Source: Arthrobacter sp. OV608 (lineage in GTDB: Bacteria; Actinomycetota; Actinomycetes; Actinomycetales; Micrococcaceae). From it: DNA of 64,000 bases. Of this stretch, positions 47,856 to 56,975 are shown in pieces; position 1 is the first letter of the stretch; every line of letters begins with the position of its first letter. The notes under the pieces were generated by a model that was given only the letters and a program-made list of their open reading frames with translations, ran no database searches and was not told the DNA's origin. The translations under genes were made by a program, and so were the position numbers. The stretch covers positions 19,987 through 83,986 of the forward strand of contig FOEZ01000017.1 of the NCBI GenBank assembly GCA_900110595.1, given 5' to 3'.

Positions 47856-48121
47856 GGTTCCTCCTTGAGGTTGTTCGTCCCCTCGCAAAGCCTGAGGACC
47901 TCATCCAAGCTATGCGTGAGCCACGGCACAGCCCAAGCGAAAACGGAATTCCTAACACTTCCTTAGGTATTCGTTCCTTTTGCCGTGGTGCCGGATGGCT
48001 CCTGCGCGCGCGGCGGAGAACCGGTGGAAGGGGTAATCTGCCAAGGGCAGGCAGAGTGGTGCGGGACAGTCGTCCGGGGAGCCGCGACATCGTGCCGCTC
48101 GAAAGGGAACAGGAACTGGCT
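47856..48121. promoter_or_regulatory. Divergent control region of transporter and two-component operon
   Basis: This gene-free stretch has CCACGGCA (47921-47928) and TGCCGTGG (47981-47988) flanking an AT-rich patch, which contains CCTAA-N7-TTAGG (47951-47967) and GGAATTCC (47946-47953). These nested inverted repeats are the best candidate binding site for the response regulator. The rest, near 48000-48110, is featureless leader. Confidence 0.45.
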
Positions 48122-48790
48122 ATGGATGTGCTCATCGTCGAGGATGACGACGCCATGGCATCCGCCCTCGAAGCGGCGGTGGTTTCTGCCGGGCACACCT
48201 CCAGCAGGGTGTCCCGCGGCGCGGACGCGCTCCTCGGGCACCGGCGGTTCGGAGTTATCTTGCTGGACCTGGGACTCCCGGACATGGACGGGCTGGAAGT
48301 CCTGCGCAAGCTGCGGCAGGTCACCGATGTTCCCATCCTGATTCTGACCGCGCGCGACGACGAACGCAGCGTCGTTCTGGGCCTGCGCTCCGGAGCGGAC
48401 GACTACCTGGTCAAACCAGTCAAGCTGGTGGAGCTGCTCGCCCGCATTGAGGCTGTGACCCGCCGGGCGGCCAGGTCGCAGGACACCAGGCAGCGCCTCA
48501 TCACGCTGGGCGACCTGGAAGTGGACCTCGAACGCCGGGTGGCTGTCCTTGCCAAGGAAGACCTTTCCCTGACGGCCACGGAATTCGACCTGCTCGCACT
48601 CCTGGCCAGCCATGCAGGTTCAGTGGTGACGCGGGAGCAGATCCTGGACTCGCTGTGGGGTGATGCGTTCGTCGCCTCCTCCCGTGCCCTGGATGTTCAT
48701 CTGACCGGCCTCCGCGCCAAGCTTGGACTTCCGGGCTTCATCATCAACGTCCGGGGCGTAGGCTACCGCATCGAGGCGGATTCTGCGTGA
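48122..48790 (+). CDS. OmpR-family response regulator
   Basis: A 222-aa regulator with a receiver domain (acidic pocket EDDD at 7-10, phospho-acceptor Asp49 in ILLDLGLPD, Lys98 in DYLVKP) and a C-terminal winged helix (LTATEFDLLALLASHAGSVV, ending NVRGVGYRIE). ATG 48122 has AGGA seven bases upstream. Its stop overlaps the kinase start (GTGA). It probably binds the divergent spacer and controls the transporter. Confidence 0.95.
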   Translation: MDVLIVEDDDAMASALEAAVVSAGHTSSRVSRGADALLGHRRFGVILLDLGLPDMDGLEVLRKLRQVTDVPILILTARDDERSVVLGLRSGADDYLVKPVKLVELLARIEAVTRRAARSQDTRQRLITLGDLEVDLERRVAVLAKEDLSLTATEFDLLALLASHAGSVVTREQILDSLWGDAFVASSRALDVHLTGLRAKLGLPGFIINVRGVGYRIEADSA

Positions 48791-50232
48791 GGCTCCGCGT
48801 CCTCGGGATCCTGAGCGTCCTGTCCGTCCTACTGGTCCTCATCGCGTCCAACACCATCCTGGCGTCGGCCGGCAGGGAACTTACCCAGGAGCTTCAAATC
48901 AACCGGGCCGCTTCCCTGAACCGGCTCGCCCAGGTCGCTTTCGACGCCGGGGCCGACGGCGGCGAGGCCACCCAGCTGCAGGCTGAAATGGACCGGTACT
49001 CCGAGCTCTATGGGGAAGGCGTCCTGATCCGGCTGCAGCAAGGCACCCTGCGCTCCGGCGGCCTCAGCGAGGACCGGGCCGACGTACGGGACGCCCTGGC
49101 CAGGGCAAGCCTGAACCTGAGTGACACCACGCTGGCGCCGGTTCAACCCTTCGGCACCGGTTCGGCGGTGATCTCCCGTTCCTTCGGAAGTGCCAGCCAA
49201 GTGCTCGGGGCGGCGGTCCTGGAAGTCAACCAGGACGCTGCCCGCCAGAAACTGCGCGAACGCTGGCTCGCCGTCGGACTGGCCGCAGCTGCCCTCGCGG
49301 CGCTGCTCCTCATCGCCGCGGCCCGGGTGACCCGCTGGGTGCTGCGCCCGGTCCACCGGCTCAATGCCGCCGTCGCCGAGCTTGAAACAACTGGCCGGAG
49401 CGGCCGGCTGCCGGAGGAAGGCCCGCCCGAGTTGAGGGAACTGAGCCGGTCCTTCACCTCCATGGCACAGAGTGTCAGCGACAGCCTCGAAGCCCAACGC
49501 CAGCTCATAGCGGACACCTCCCATGAGCTCCGCAACCCAGTGGGAGCACTGCGGCTGCGGATCGACCTGCTGCAGTTGGAACTGAAGACAACCAAGGAGC
49601 GGGCGGCTGCTGCCGCAGTGGTCACGGAGCTTGAACGTGTGGAGGAGATCCTGGACGGCGTGTTGAAACTTGCCGCGGCGGAGCACCGGGCCTTCGCGGA
49701 CTCGGCCGGCACCCCGTCGGGAGGTCCCTCCCCCGCCGACCGGACTCCGATTGACCCCTTTCCCGTCCTGCAGGGGGAAGCCGAACGGGCAGGACCGGCC
49801 GCACGGCTGGCGGGCGCCTCCATCGTGCTCGGGAGCCCGCATCACGTGCCGGCACTCATTGCCTGCCGCCCGGACGACCTGGCCCAGATGGTTGGCGAAC
49901 TGCTAAACAACGCAATCAAGTACGCCGGCCGCGCCACTGTCACAGTTGCTGTCCACGCACGCGGCGCCAGTGTGGTGATTGAAGTGTCCGACGACGGGCC
50001 GGGGCTTTCGTCCGATGAAAGGTCAGTGGCCACACAGCGTTTTTGGCGCTCGCCAAAGCACACGGCGGTCAGCGGCAACGGCCTGGGCATGACCATCGTG
50101 GACAAACTGGCAGTGGCGAACGGCGGACGTCTCCTGCTATCCGGGGCACAACCCCACGGTCTGCGAGCCTGCCTCGAGTTCCCGCGGGCCGGCTCAGAGC
50201 TGGGAGACCAACCGGCAGGCGGCATCGAATGA
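48787..50232 (+). CDS. Sensor histidine kinase
   Basis: A 481-aa membrane kinase. TM1 about 7-27, an extracytoplasmic domain of about 125 residues, TM2 160-180, HAMP, then the H box DTSHELRNPVG (His246), N box ELLNNAIKYAG, and G boxes DDGPGL and GNGLGM. The first 4 bp overlap the regulator gene and the last 4 the binding-protein gene. The external domain is too small for a full binding protein, so the neighbouring TAXI lipoprotein may present the ligand to it. Confidence 0.94.
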   Translation: MRLRVLGILSVLSVLLVLIASNTILASAGRELTQELQINRAASLNRLAQVAFDAGADGGEATQLQAEMDRYSELYGEGVLIRLQQGTLRSGGLSEDRADVRDALARASLNLSDTTLAPVQPFGTGSAVISRSFGSASQVLGAAVLEVNQDAARQKLRERWLAVGLAAAALAALLLIAAARVTRWVLRPVHRLNAAVAELETTGRSGRLPEEGPPELRELSRSFTSMAQSVSDSLEAQRQLIADTSHELRNPVGALRLRIDLLQLELKTTKERAAAAAVVTELERVEEILDGVLKLAAAEHRAFADSAGTPSGGPSPADRTPIDPFPVLQGEAERAGPAARLAGASIVLGSPHHVPALIACRPDDLAQMVGELLNNAIKYAGRATVTVAVHARGASVVIEVSDDGPGLSSDERSVATQRFWRSPKHTAVSGNGLGMTIVDKLAVANGGRLLLSGAQPHGLRACLEFPRAGSELGDQPAGGIE

Positions 50233-51248
50233 GTGACCCTGCTGCCCTTCTGACCACCTCCATGTCGAGGCGTAGCGTGCTCAAAGCCGGTGCGGCCGCC
50301 GGACTGGCGGGGATTCTGCTGCCGGCGCTGGGTGCCTGCACTCCGGAAGACCGGGTGGATTCTTTAGTTGTGGCTGGTGGCGAGCCGGGCGGTTTCTACC
50401 TCGAGTTCGCTACCCTGCTTGCCGCCTCGCTGCAACGCAACGGGGTGGCCCGGCAGGCCACCGCCCTCCAGACAGGCGGCAGCCTGGACAACCTTGAGCA
50501 CCTCCTCGGCGGGCGGGCTACGTTTGCCGTCGCCCTTGCTGATTCGGCGGCCGAAAAGGCAGCGGGGAGGATCGCATCCGAGGCGGGAATCGCAGCCCTC
50601 GGCCGGGTCTACGAAAACTACGTCCACTGTGCGGTCCGGCAGGCCAGCGGTCTTCGCACCATCTCGGATCTGGCAGGCAGGACGGTGGCTGTGGGTGAGC
50701 CGGGGTCCGGAACATCCCTGACCACACCGCGCCTGCTGAAAGCAGCCCGCCTCACTTCCGTCTCCGCCGGTGGTGCCGCCAGCCGCGGAGAAGCGGTGAC
50801 CGTCCTGAACCTGGGACTCAATGACGGGCTGTCAGCACTCCGGGACGGTTCGGTGGATGCCTTGTTCTGGTCCGGGGGTGTGCCCACCGCCGCCATCGCC
50901 GCCGCCCACCACGACGTGGGCCTCGCTTTCCTGGATCTCTCCGTGCTGCTTCCTGTGCTGCGTGCGGAGTATGGCACCTTTTACGACCGGGTGCTCATCC
51001 CGGCCGGAGCATACGAGGGGCTTCCCGCAGTCTGGACGGTGGGGGTGACCAACCTGCTGCTGTGCCGTAGCGATCTGGCGGACACCGCCGTAAAGCGGAC
51101 TGTGGAGCTGTTGGTCAATCGCGCGGAGGAGCTCATTCCCCAGTCCAGCCTGGGTGTCCAGTTCCTCAGCCCGGAATCCCTGATCAACACCGCCGGCCTG
51201 CCGCTGCACCCTGGAGCAGCCGCCGCGTACCGGGAGCTCCACGGGTAA
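50229..51248 (+). CDS. TAXI-family solute-binding lipoprotein, Tat-type signal
   Basis: A 339-aa TAXI (TRAP-associated extracytoplasmic immunogenic) protein. A twin-arginine signal (SMSRRSVLKAG, Arg14-Arg15) leads to a lipobox (ALGAC, Cys37), so export folded as a lipoprotein is likely. Family segments are GGEPGGFYLEFATLLA, TGGSLDNLEHL and GRTVAVGEPGSGTSLTT. The ATG overlaps the kinase stop by 4 bp. TAXI proteins normally feed TRAP permeases, but none is nearby, which argues for a sensory role with the kinase. Confidence 0.88.
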   Translation: MSDPAALLTTSMSRRSVLKAGAAAGLAGILLPALGACTPEDRVDSLVVAGGEPGGFYLEFATLLAASLQRNGVARQATALQTGGSLDNLEHLLGGRATFAVALADSAAEKAAGRIASEAGIAALGRVYENYVHCAVRQASGLRTISDLAGRTVAVGEPGSGTSLTTPRLLKAARLTSVSAGGAASRGEAVTVLNLGLNDGLSALRDGSVDALFWSGGVPTAAIAAAHHDVGLAFLDLSVLLPVLRAEYGTFYDRVLIPAGAYEGLPAVWTVGVTNLLLCRSDLADTAVKRTVELLVNRAEELIPQSSLGVQFLSPESLINTAGLPLHPGAAAAYRELHG

Positions 51249-51252
51249 GCAA

Positions 51253-51297
51253 ACGCCCCATCACTTCCTGCTTCAATCGGGCAGACGCCCCATCACT
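51253..51297 (+). repeat. Direct repeat of ACGCCCCATCACT (element E)
   Basis: ACGCCCCATCACT occurs at 51253-51265 and 51285-51297, 32 bp apart. The CCCCATCACTT core is one base from the CCCTATCACTT arm of the element at 54961, so it may be a degenerate relative. It lies in the 213-bp gap after the TAXI gene. Confidence 0.6.
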
Positions 51298-51461
51298 CTC
51301 GCCTCTGACCACAAACATCCAAGATCTAAGCGGGCGCTTGAATCAGGTCCCGGATTGCGCTTCCGCCAGCTGTCCACATACGGCCTTCGGTTCGTGGCAG
51401 CCGGAGTGCGTCCTCATTAGCGTTTGATTTGACCGTCGCAACAAGCAAGGTGAGGATCAAT

Positions 51462-51938
51462 GTGACCAGGAAGCAAGGCCGGTTGGCGCCACGCACGAAC
51501 ACGGCAAAGATCAAGAAAGACGATGGAAGCCGCGTCAACATCGTGGCCCGTAGCGTGATCATGCACGAATTAGACTCCGTGCTGCCAGATTTCCATCGGT
51601 GGTATCGGGAGCACGAAGGTAAAAACGATTTTAGGCTGGTTCTGGAACAGCTGACCGGGTTTTATAAGGTCTATGCGCTTTCAAGCCGACGTCCGACCAC
51701 AGTGACAGCTATGGATCCTGAATGGTTGCTCGAAATGATGGCAGCGTTGTTTGTGGTCCACCAAAAATGTGCCGTCCTGGTGGCAACAACCCTCTATGAC
51801 TTCCTGCGATTCCTCAGGGATTCGGAACGCTGGTCGGGCAGCCAAGCTGCCTATCTGGAGGCCCGGGCAGTCCTTCGCGCTGCTATTTTCGAGGACGTAA
51901 TCTCCCCGTTTCGCCTTGCGGGGGAAAGCGTTAAGTAG
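51462..51938 (+). CDS. Hypothetical protein in a lower-GC patch, 158 aa
   Basis: Not recognised. It begins with a basic stretch (RKQGRLAPRTNTAKIKKDDG) and continues with a mainly helical region (LDSVLPDFHRWYREHEGK, TLYDFLRFLRDSERW). GTG 51462 has GAGGA five bases upstream. Base composition (roughly half A+T by eye, with many AT-ending codons such as TTT, AAA, GAA, GAT) differs from all neighbours, suggesting acquisition. It is convergent with ramB. Confidence 0.6.
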   Translation: MTRKQGRLAPRTNTAKIKKDDGSRVNIVARSVIMHELDSVLPDFHRWYREHEGKNDFRLVLEQLTGFYKVYALSSRRPTTVTAMDPEWLLEMMAALFVVHQKCAVLVATTLYDFLRFLRDSERWSGSQAAYLEARAVLRAAIFEDVISPFRLAGESVK

Positions 51939-51963
51939 CCACGCCTGCGGGACGCCGTATCGC

Positions 51964-53448
51964 TTAACTCCCGGAGTGGGCCTGCAGGAAGCTGTACACC
52001 TCAGTTTCGTCCACACCCGGGAAGGCGCCCGGCGGCATGGCGGCCAGCAGGTGCGAGTGGGCGCGGGCGGACGGCCAGGCGTTCCCCGCCCATTCGGACG
52101 TCAAGGACTCAGGCGGCCGCTTGCAGCACGTAGGATCCGGACAGTTCGACGTAGCCCGCGCCGTCGTCTCCCGCCCGCGGAACCACTTCACGTGCTGGTA
52201 AGGAACACCGATGCTCAATGAAAACTCGCCGCTCGGCGACCGTTCAGTGCGGGCAGTGCACCAGTACGTGCCGGACGGAGTGTCCGTGTACTGGCTGTAA
52301 GCGCTGAACTTATCCGGCACGTCGAACACTGCCCGGGACGTCCAGGCCTTACAGGACGGCTGCCCCTCGATGGCGCCGGTGTGATCCTGCGGAAAGTTCA
52401 CGCCGTCGTTCTCGTAGGCCTTGTAGATGATCCCGCTCTGATGCGTCTTCTGGAAATGGGTGGTGATGCCCAGGTGCCTGGTGGCGAGGTTGGTGAAGCG
52501 GTGGGCCGCGGTTTCGTAGGAGACGGCGAACGCGTCCCGGATATCCTCGACCGCGATTTCCTTCGCCGTCTTGGCTTTTTGCAAAAATTCCACCGTTGCC
52601 TGCTCGGGCAGGAGCAGGGCGGCGGCGAAATAGTTGGTGGCCACCCGCTGCGCCAGGAAGTCACCGTAGTTTCGGGGCGTCTCATGGCCGAGGACGTAGT
52701 GGCCCAGGGCCTGCAGCAGCACCGAGCGGGGATCGTGGTCCTGCCGCTGGCTCTGCGTCAGATAAATTTTGCGGTTCTTCAAATCTGTCACTGACCGGGT
52801 TGAATGAGGCAAATCGCCCACGTGATGCAGGGTAAAACCGAGATGCGCGGCGATGTCCGCGATCACGTGCTGGCTCAGCGGCCCGGTGGTGTAACCCACC
52901 TCTTTGAGGACCTTCTGCGCTTCGGCCTCATACTCCGGAAAGTAGTTGCCCCGCTCCCGCATCATCGCCCGCAGTTCACCGTTGGCCCTGCGGGCTTCTT
53001 CCGGGGTAGCCACCTGCTCGTTCATCTTGCGTTCGAGCTCCTGCAGCAACCCCACCTGGGCCTCGAGCACATCCAGCGGAAGACGCGAGCTGATGCGGAT
53101 TTTGGGCAGGTTCAGGGATTCATAAAGCCGCCCGCGCTGGTACCGTTCGAGCTCGATTTCCAGGGCCGCTCGGCGGCTGGGAGGTTCGGCCCCCAGCAGT
53201 TGGTCGATGCTGACGTTAAGTGCCCCCGCAAGGTGCTGGAGCAGGGTCAACTTGGGCTCACGCTTGCCGTTTTCAATCAGGCTGAGCTGGCTTGGAGCGG
53301 TGCCGACGGCGGCGCTCAGGTCATCGAGCGTGAGCCCGGCTTGTTTGCGCAGATGGCGGACGCGGCGGCCTAGGGCAATCACGTCCAGTTCCGCTGCGGC
53401 GGTGGACGGCGGCTGGGAAACGTCCCTGTTCCAGCTTGAAGGTGGCAT
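51964..53448 (-). CDS. ramB: RamB/ScfR-type regulator of acetate metabolism
   Basis: A 494-aa regulator with an XRE helix-turn-helix (about 25-82, [20 protein letters not shown]), an IrrE-like DUF955 middle domain ([10 protein letters not shown] in place of a clean HExxH) and a C-terminal ScfR-type domain with Cys-rich [10 protein letters not shown]. In Corynebacterium and Mycobacterium, RamB controls glyoxylate genes. Here it is divergent from aceA, directly supporting that role. ATG 53448 was chosen. A GTG at 53487 is in frame, and the ribosome site is weak for both. Confidence 0.92.
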   Translation of the reverse strand: MPPSSWNRDVSQPPSTAAAELDVIALGRRVRHLRKQAGLTLDDLSAAVGTAPSQLSLIENGKREPKLTLLQHLAGALNVSIDQLLGAEPPSRRAALEIELERYQRGRLYESLNLPKIRISSRLPLDVLEAQVGLLQELERKMNEQVATPEEARRANGELRAMMRERGNYFPEYEAEAQKVLKEVGYTTGPLSQHVIADIAAHLGFTLHHVGDLPHSTRSVTDLKNRKIYLTQSQRQDHDPRSVLLQALGHYVLGHETPRNYGDFLAQRVATNYFAAALLLPEQATVEFLQKAKTAKEIAVEDIRDAFAVSYETAAHRFTNLATRHLGITTHFQKTHQSGIIYKAYENDGVNFPQDHTGAIEGQPSCKAWTSRAVFDVPDKFSAYSQYTDTPSGTYWCTARTERSPSGEFSLSIGVPYQHVKWFRGRETTARATSNCPDPTCCKRPPESLTSEWAGNAWPSARAHSHLLAAMPPGAFPGVDETEVYSFLQAHSGS

Positions 53449-53475
53449 TTCTGAAGAATACGGGAAGAAGTGCGT

Positions 53476-53623
53476 TTCTTTCCACACTTTCTATCTAGAA
53501 AGGAGGTTGAAAGTGCTGAAAAGTAGTGGCTACGGAAAGAAACACAGCACCGGAAAGCCGGTGGGAAACTCAATGAAGCGGTTCCCACCTACTCCATCCG
53601 GAGCTCAATCAAGGAGATCAACG
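53476..53623 (+). promoter_or_regulatory. ramB-aceA control region and structured aceA leader
   Basis: Contains TTTCTA-N2-TAGAAA and a wider CACTTTC/GAAAGTG pair (about 53484-53515). It also contains a strong AAGGAGG at 53500-53506, six bases before GTG 53513, which is in frame with aceA. After it come two hairpins: CACCGG-N4-CCGGTG (53548-53563) and GTGGGAA/TTCCCAC (53561-53588). The aceA ATG 53624 has its own AAGGAG. Confidence 0.6.
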
Positions 53624-54940
53624 ATGACTGCAGCATTTGAGCCCACCCAGCAGACGCCCGAACAGCAGGCCGCCGCCCTGGAGCTCGAGTGGGCCGCCAA
53701 CCCCCGCTGGGAAGGTGTGACCCGGGACTACTCCGCCTCCGACGTCGTCCGCCTCCGCGGCCGCGTCTCCGAAGAGCACACCCTGGCCCGCCGCGGTGCC
53801 GAGAAGCTGTGGAAGCAGCTCACCGAAGAGCACAAGACCGGCGGCTACACCAATGCCCTGGGCGCCCTGACCGGCAACCAGGCCGTCCAGCAGGTCAAAG
53901 CCGGACTCCGGGCCATCTACCTTTCCGGCTGGCAGGTCGCCGCGGACGCCAACAACTCCGGCCACACGTACCCGGATCAGTCCCTCTACCCCGCCAACTC
54001 TGTCCCCACCGTGGTACGCCGGATCAACAACGCCCTACTCCGGGCCGACCAGATCGAATTCTCCGAGGGCGTCCAGACCGTTGAGGACTGGCTGGTCCCG
54101 ATCGTCGCCGACGCCGAGGCAGGTTTCGGCGGGCCGCTGAACGCCTACGAACTCATGAAATCCATGATCCAGGCCGGCGCCTCGGGTGTTCACTGGGAAG
54201 ACCAGCTCGCCTCGGAAAAGAAGTGCGGCCACCTCGGCGGCAAGGTCCTGATCCCCACCCAGCAGCACGTCCGCACCCTGAACGCCGCCCGCCTGGCGGC
54301 CGACGTCGCGGGCACCCCCTCCGTGGTCATCGCCCGCACCGACGCCGAGGCAGCAACACTGATCACCTCGGACGTGGACCAGCGCGACCAGGAATTCATC
54401 ACCGGTGAGCGTACCGCCGAGGGCTTCTACAAGGTCCGCAACGGCATCGAACCCTGCATCGCCCGCGCCAAGGCCTACGCCCCCTACTCGGACCTGATCT
54501 GGATGGAAACCGGCACCCCGGACCTGGAACTGGCCCGCAAATTCGCCGAAGCGGTCAAGGCCGAGTTCCCGGATCAGATGCTCTCCTACAACTGCTCACC
54601 GTCCTTCAACTGGCGCAAGCACCTGGACGACGCCACCATCGCCAAGTTCCAGCGTGAACTCGGCGCCATGGGCTTCACCTTCCAGTTCATCACCCTGGCC
54701 GGCTTCCACGCCCTGAACTACTCGATGTTCGACCTCGCCCACGGCTACGCCCGCGAAGGCATGAGCGCCTACGTCGAACTCCAGGAAAGGGAATTCGCCT
54801 CCGAATCCCGCGGCTACACCGCAACCAAGCACCAGCGCGAAGTCGGTACCGGCTACTTCGACACCATCGCCACCGCGCTCAACCCGAACGCGTCCACTCT
54901 CGCCTTGGTCGGATCGACCGAAGAGGGCCAGTTCCACTAA
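53624..54940 (+). CDS. aceA: Isocitrate lyase
   Basis: Cleaves isocitrate to glyoxylate and succinate, the first glyoxylate-shunt step for growth on acetate or fatty acids. At 438 aa it is typical. The active-site loop KKCGH is at 199-203 (Cys201 nucleophile), with [16 protein letters not shown] around it and the [10 protein letters not shown] block near 325. ATG 53624 has AAGGAG seven bases upstream. An in-frame GTG at 53513 would add 37 residues. It is upstream of aceB, with a perfect hairpin between, and divergent from ramB. Confidence 0.97.
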   Translation: MTAAFEPTQQTPEQQAAALELEWAANPRWEGVTRDYSASDVVRLRGRVSEEHTLARRGAEKLWKQLTEEHKTGGYTNALGALTGNQAVQQVKAGLRAIYLSGWQVAADANNSGHTYPDQSLYPANSVPTVVRRINNALLRADQIEFSEGVQTVEDWLVPIVADAEAGFGGPLNAYELMKSMIQAGASGVHWEDQLASEKKCGHLGGKVLIPTQQHVRTLNAARLAADVAGTPSVVIARTDAEAATLITSDVDQRDQEFITGERTAEGFYKVRNGIEPCIARAKAYAPYSDLIWMETGTPDLELARKFAEAVKAEFPDQMLSYNCSPSFNWRKHLDDATIAKFQRELGAMGFTFQFITLAGFHALNYSMFDLAHGYAREGMSAYVELQEREFASESRGYTATKHQREVGTGYFDTIATALNPNASTLALVGSTEEGQFH

Positions 54941-54960
54941 GTCTTTCCCCCTTTCCCGTT

Positions 54961-55015
54961 GCCCTATCACTTATGGTCCTCAATCCCTGCTTTTGAGGAC
55001 CATAAGTGATAGGGC
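54961..55015. repeat. Perfect 23-bp inverted repeat between aceA and aceB
   Basis: Arms 54961-54983 and 54993-55015 are perfectly complementary with a 9-nt loop. The outer end CCCTATCACTT is related to the core of elements A, B and D. It could act as a terminator, mRNA stabiliser or protein-binding site separating the two glyoxylate genes. Confidence 0.85.
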
Positions 55016-55043
55016 ATCAGCGGACTTTCAAGGAGTCACTCCA

Positions 55044-56696
55044 ATGAACAGCTTTACTGACAGCTTCACTATTAACGGAATTACCCTGACTGCGCAGCCG
55101 ATTTGCCGGCAGGACGAGGTTCTTACCCCGGACGCTCTCGAGTTCGTTGCCAGGCTGCACCGGGCTACTGCTGAGCGTCGGCAGGAGCTGTTGCAGGCAC
55201 GCCGGACCCGCCGTGCTGACATTGCGGGCGGGCAGGATCCCAGGTTCCTGCGGGAGACCGAGGACATCCGCAACGACCCGTCCTGGCGGGTCGCTCCCCC
55301 GGCCCCGGGCCTGGAGGACCGGCGCGTGGAGATCACCGGGCCGGTGGACAAGAAGATGACCATCAACGCCCTGAACTCCGGCGCGAAGGTCTGGCTCGCC
55401 GACATGGAGGACTCCTCCACCCCCACCTGGCGCAATGTGATCAAGGGCCAGCTGAACCTCACCGACGCCCTGGAACGCCGGATCGACTTCACCAGCCCCG
55501 AGGGCAAGGAATACAAACTCCGCCCCGCCGGCGAACTGCCCACCATCGTGGTCCGCCCCCGCGGCTGGCACCTGCCTGAGAAGCACATGCTCATCGACGG
55601 CGCCCCGATCGCCGGCGGGATCGTGGACTTCGGACTGTTCTTCTTCCACAACGCCCGCCGCCTCCTGGCCCAGGGCAAAGGCCCGTACTTCTACCTGCCC
55701 AAGATCGAAAACCACCTCGAAGCCCGGCTTTGGAACGACATCTTCATCCTCGCCCAGGACCTGCTCGGCATCCCGCAGGGCACCATCCGCGCCACCGTGC
55801 TGATCGAAACCATCACCGCAGCCTTTGAAATGGAGGAAATCCTCTACGAACTGCGCGACCACGCCTCCGGCCTGAACGCCGGCCGCTGGGACTACATCTT
55901 CTCCCTGATCAAGAACTTCCGCACCCGCGGCCCCCGCTTCGTCCTCCCGGACCGCGGCCAGGTAACCATGACGCAGCCGTTTATGCGCGCCTACACCGAA
56001 CAACTTGTCCGGGCCTGCCACAAACGCGGCGCCATGGCCATCGGCGGCATGGCCGCAGCAGTCCCTAACCGCAAGGACCCCGAAGCGAATGCCAACGCGT
56101 TCGAGAAGGTCCGTGCGGACAAAACCCGGGAGGCCAACGACGGCTTCGACGGCTCCTGGGTGGCGCACCCCGACCTCGTCCCCGTCTGCCGCGAGGTGTT
56201 CGACTCCATCCTGGGCGAAAAGACCAACCAGCTGGACCGCACCCGCGAGGACGTCACTCCGGACGACCGGGCCCTGATCAACGTGGCCGCCACCCAGGGC
56301 ACCATCACCGAACAGGGCATCCGGAACAACATCGAAGTCGGGATCCGCTACATCGAATCCTGGCTCCGCGGCAACGGTGCAGTGGCCATCCACAACCTCA
56401 TGGAAGACGCGGCCACCGCCGAAATCTCCCGCTCCCAGCTCTGGCAATGGATCTACGCCCGGGCCATCACCGACCACGGCGAAATCATCACCCACCACTG
56501 GATCGAGGAGCTGCTCGACGAAGAATTCGCCCGGCTCGAACGCTTCGACGGCGACCGCTTCGAAGACGCCCGCGACATCTTCGAAGAAGTCACCCTCGGC
56601 CACGACTTCCCGTCCTTCCTCACCCTGCCCGCCTACGCGCGCTACCTCACCGAAACCCGCGAAAAGGCCACCGTCGAGGAGCTCGCCGCGGTCTGA
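55044..56696 (+). CDS. aceB: Malate synthase A
   Basis: Condenses glyoxylate with acetyl-CoA to malate, the second glyoxylate-shunt step. A 550-aa protein of the A isoform, with signatures [20 protein letters not shown] (about 275-294), [11 protein letters not shown] and [16 protein letters not shown] lies eight bases before the ATG. It follows aceA by 103 bp, most of that a hairpin repeat. Co-regulation by RamB is expected. Confidence 0.96.
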   Translation: MNSFTDSFTINGITLTAQPICRQDEVLTPDALEFVARLHRATAERRQELLQARRTRRADIAGGQDPRFLRETEDIRNDPSWRVAPPAPGLEDRRVEITGPVDKKMTINALNSGAKVWLADMEDSSTPTWRNVIKGQLNLTDALERRIDFTSPEGKEYKLRPAGELPTIVVRPRGWHLPEKHMLIDGAPIAGGIVDFGLFFFHNARRLLAQGKGPYFYLPKIENHLEARLWNDIFILAQDLLGIPQGTIRATVLIETITAAFEMEEILYELRDHASGLNAGRWDYIFSLIKNFRTRGPRFVLPDRGQVTMTQPFMRAYTEQLVRACHKRGAMAIGGMAAAVPNRKDPEANANAFEKVRADKTREANDGFDGSWVAHPDLVPVCREVFDSILGEKTNQLDRTREDVTPDDRALINVAATQGTITEQGIRNNIEVGIRYIESWLRGNGAVAIHNLMEDAATAEISRSQLWQWIYARAITDHGEIITHHWIEELLDEEFARLERFDGDRFEDARDIFEEVTLGHDFPSFLTLPAYARYLTETREKATVEELAAV

Positions 56697-56746
56697 GTGG
56701 CAATAGACTTCCGTCTGCCGGGCCGGCACGCCCTTCGCAACAAGCA

Positions 56747-56763
56747 CCTCCGAAATCCGGAGG
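56747..56763 (+). terminator. Hairpin after aceB
   Basis: CCTCCG (56747-56752) pairs with CGGAGG (56758-56763) over 5 nt, about 50 bp past the aceB stop. Short stem, so a weak candidate. Confidence 0.4.
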
Positions 56764-56833
56764 GCCGGCCCGGCGACGGAGCATCTCTGAGCGAGTCCGG
56801 CGCCGGAACGGCCCCTACCCGCCACGACACCCC

Positions 56834-56940
56834 CGGACGATCTCTCACTTAATGTGCGAAATCCGCCGACGCTCTCTCACTTTCCAGAAGAAAGTGAGAG
56901 AGCGTCGGCCGTTAAGCCGCGTTAAGTGAGAGAGCGTCCG
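56834..56940. repeat. Nested inverted-repeat element D
   Basis: Inner perfect 20-bp stem (56865-56884 with 56890-56909, loop of 5). Outer pair 56834-56852 with 56922-56940 matches at 18 of 19 positions. Both stems contain GAGAGAGCGTC/GACGCTCTCTCACTT. It lies between the convergent ends of aceB and the CynX-like gene. Confidence 0.9.
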
Positions 56941-56975
56941 TGGGGGTGGGAAGGCGGACGACGGCGGTCGGCCGG

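Noticed and set aside
55017-56825. 602-codon open frame opposite aceB
   Set aside because: Mirror frame of a strongly coding gene. Its codons show no independent coding signal, and it has no domain or ribosome site.
56834-56940. Insertion-sequence ends
   Set aside because: The paired repeats enclose only a few bases of loop and no transposase gene, so this is a hairpin element and not an IS.
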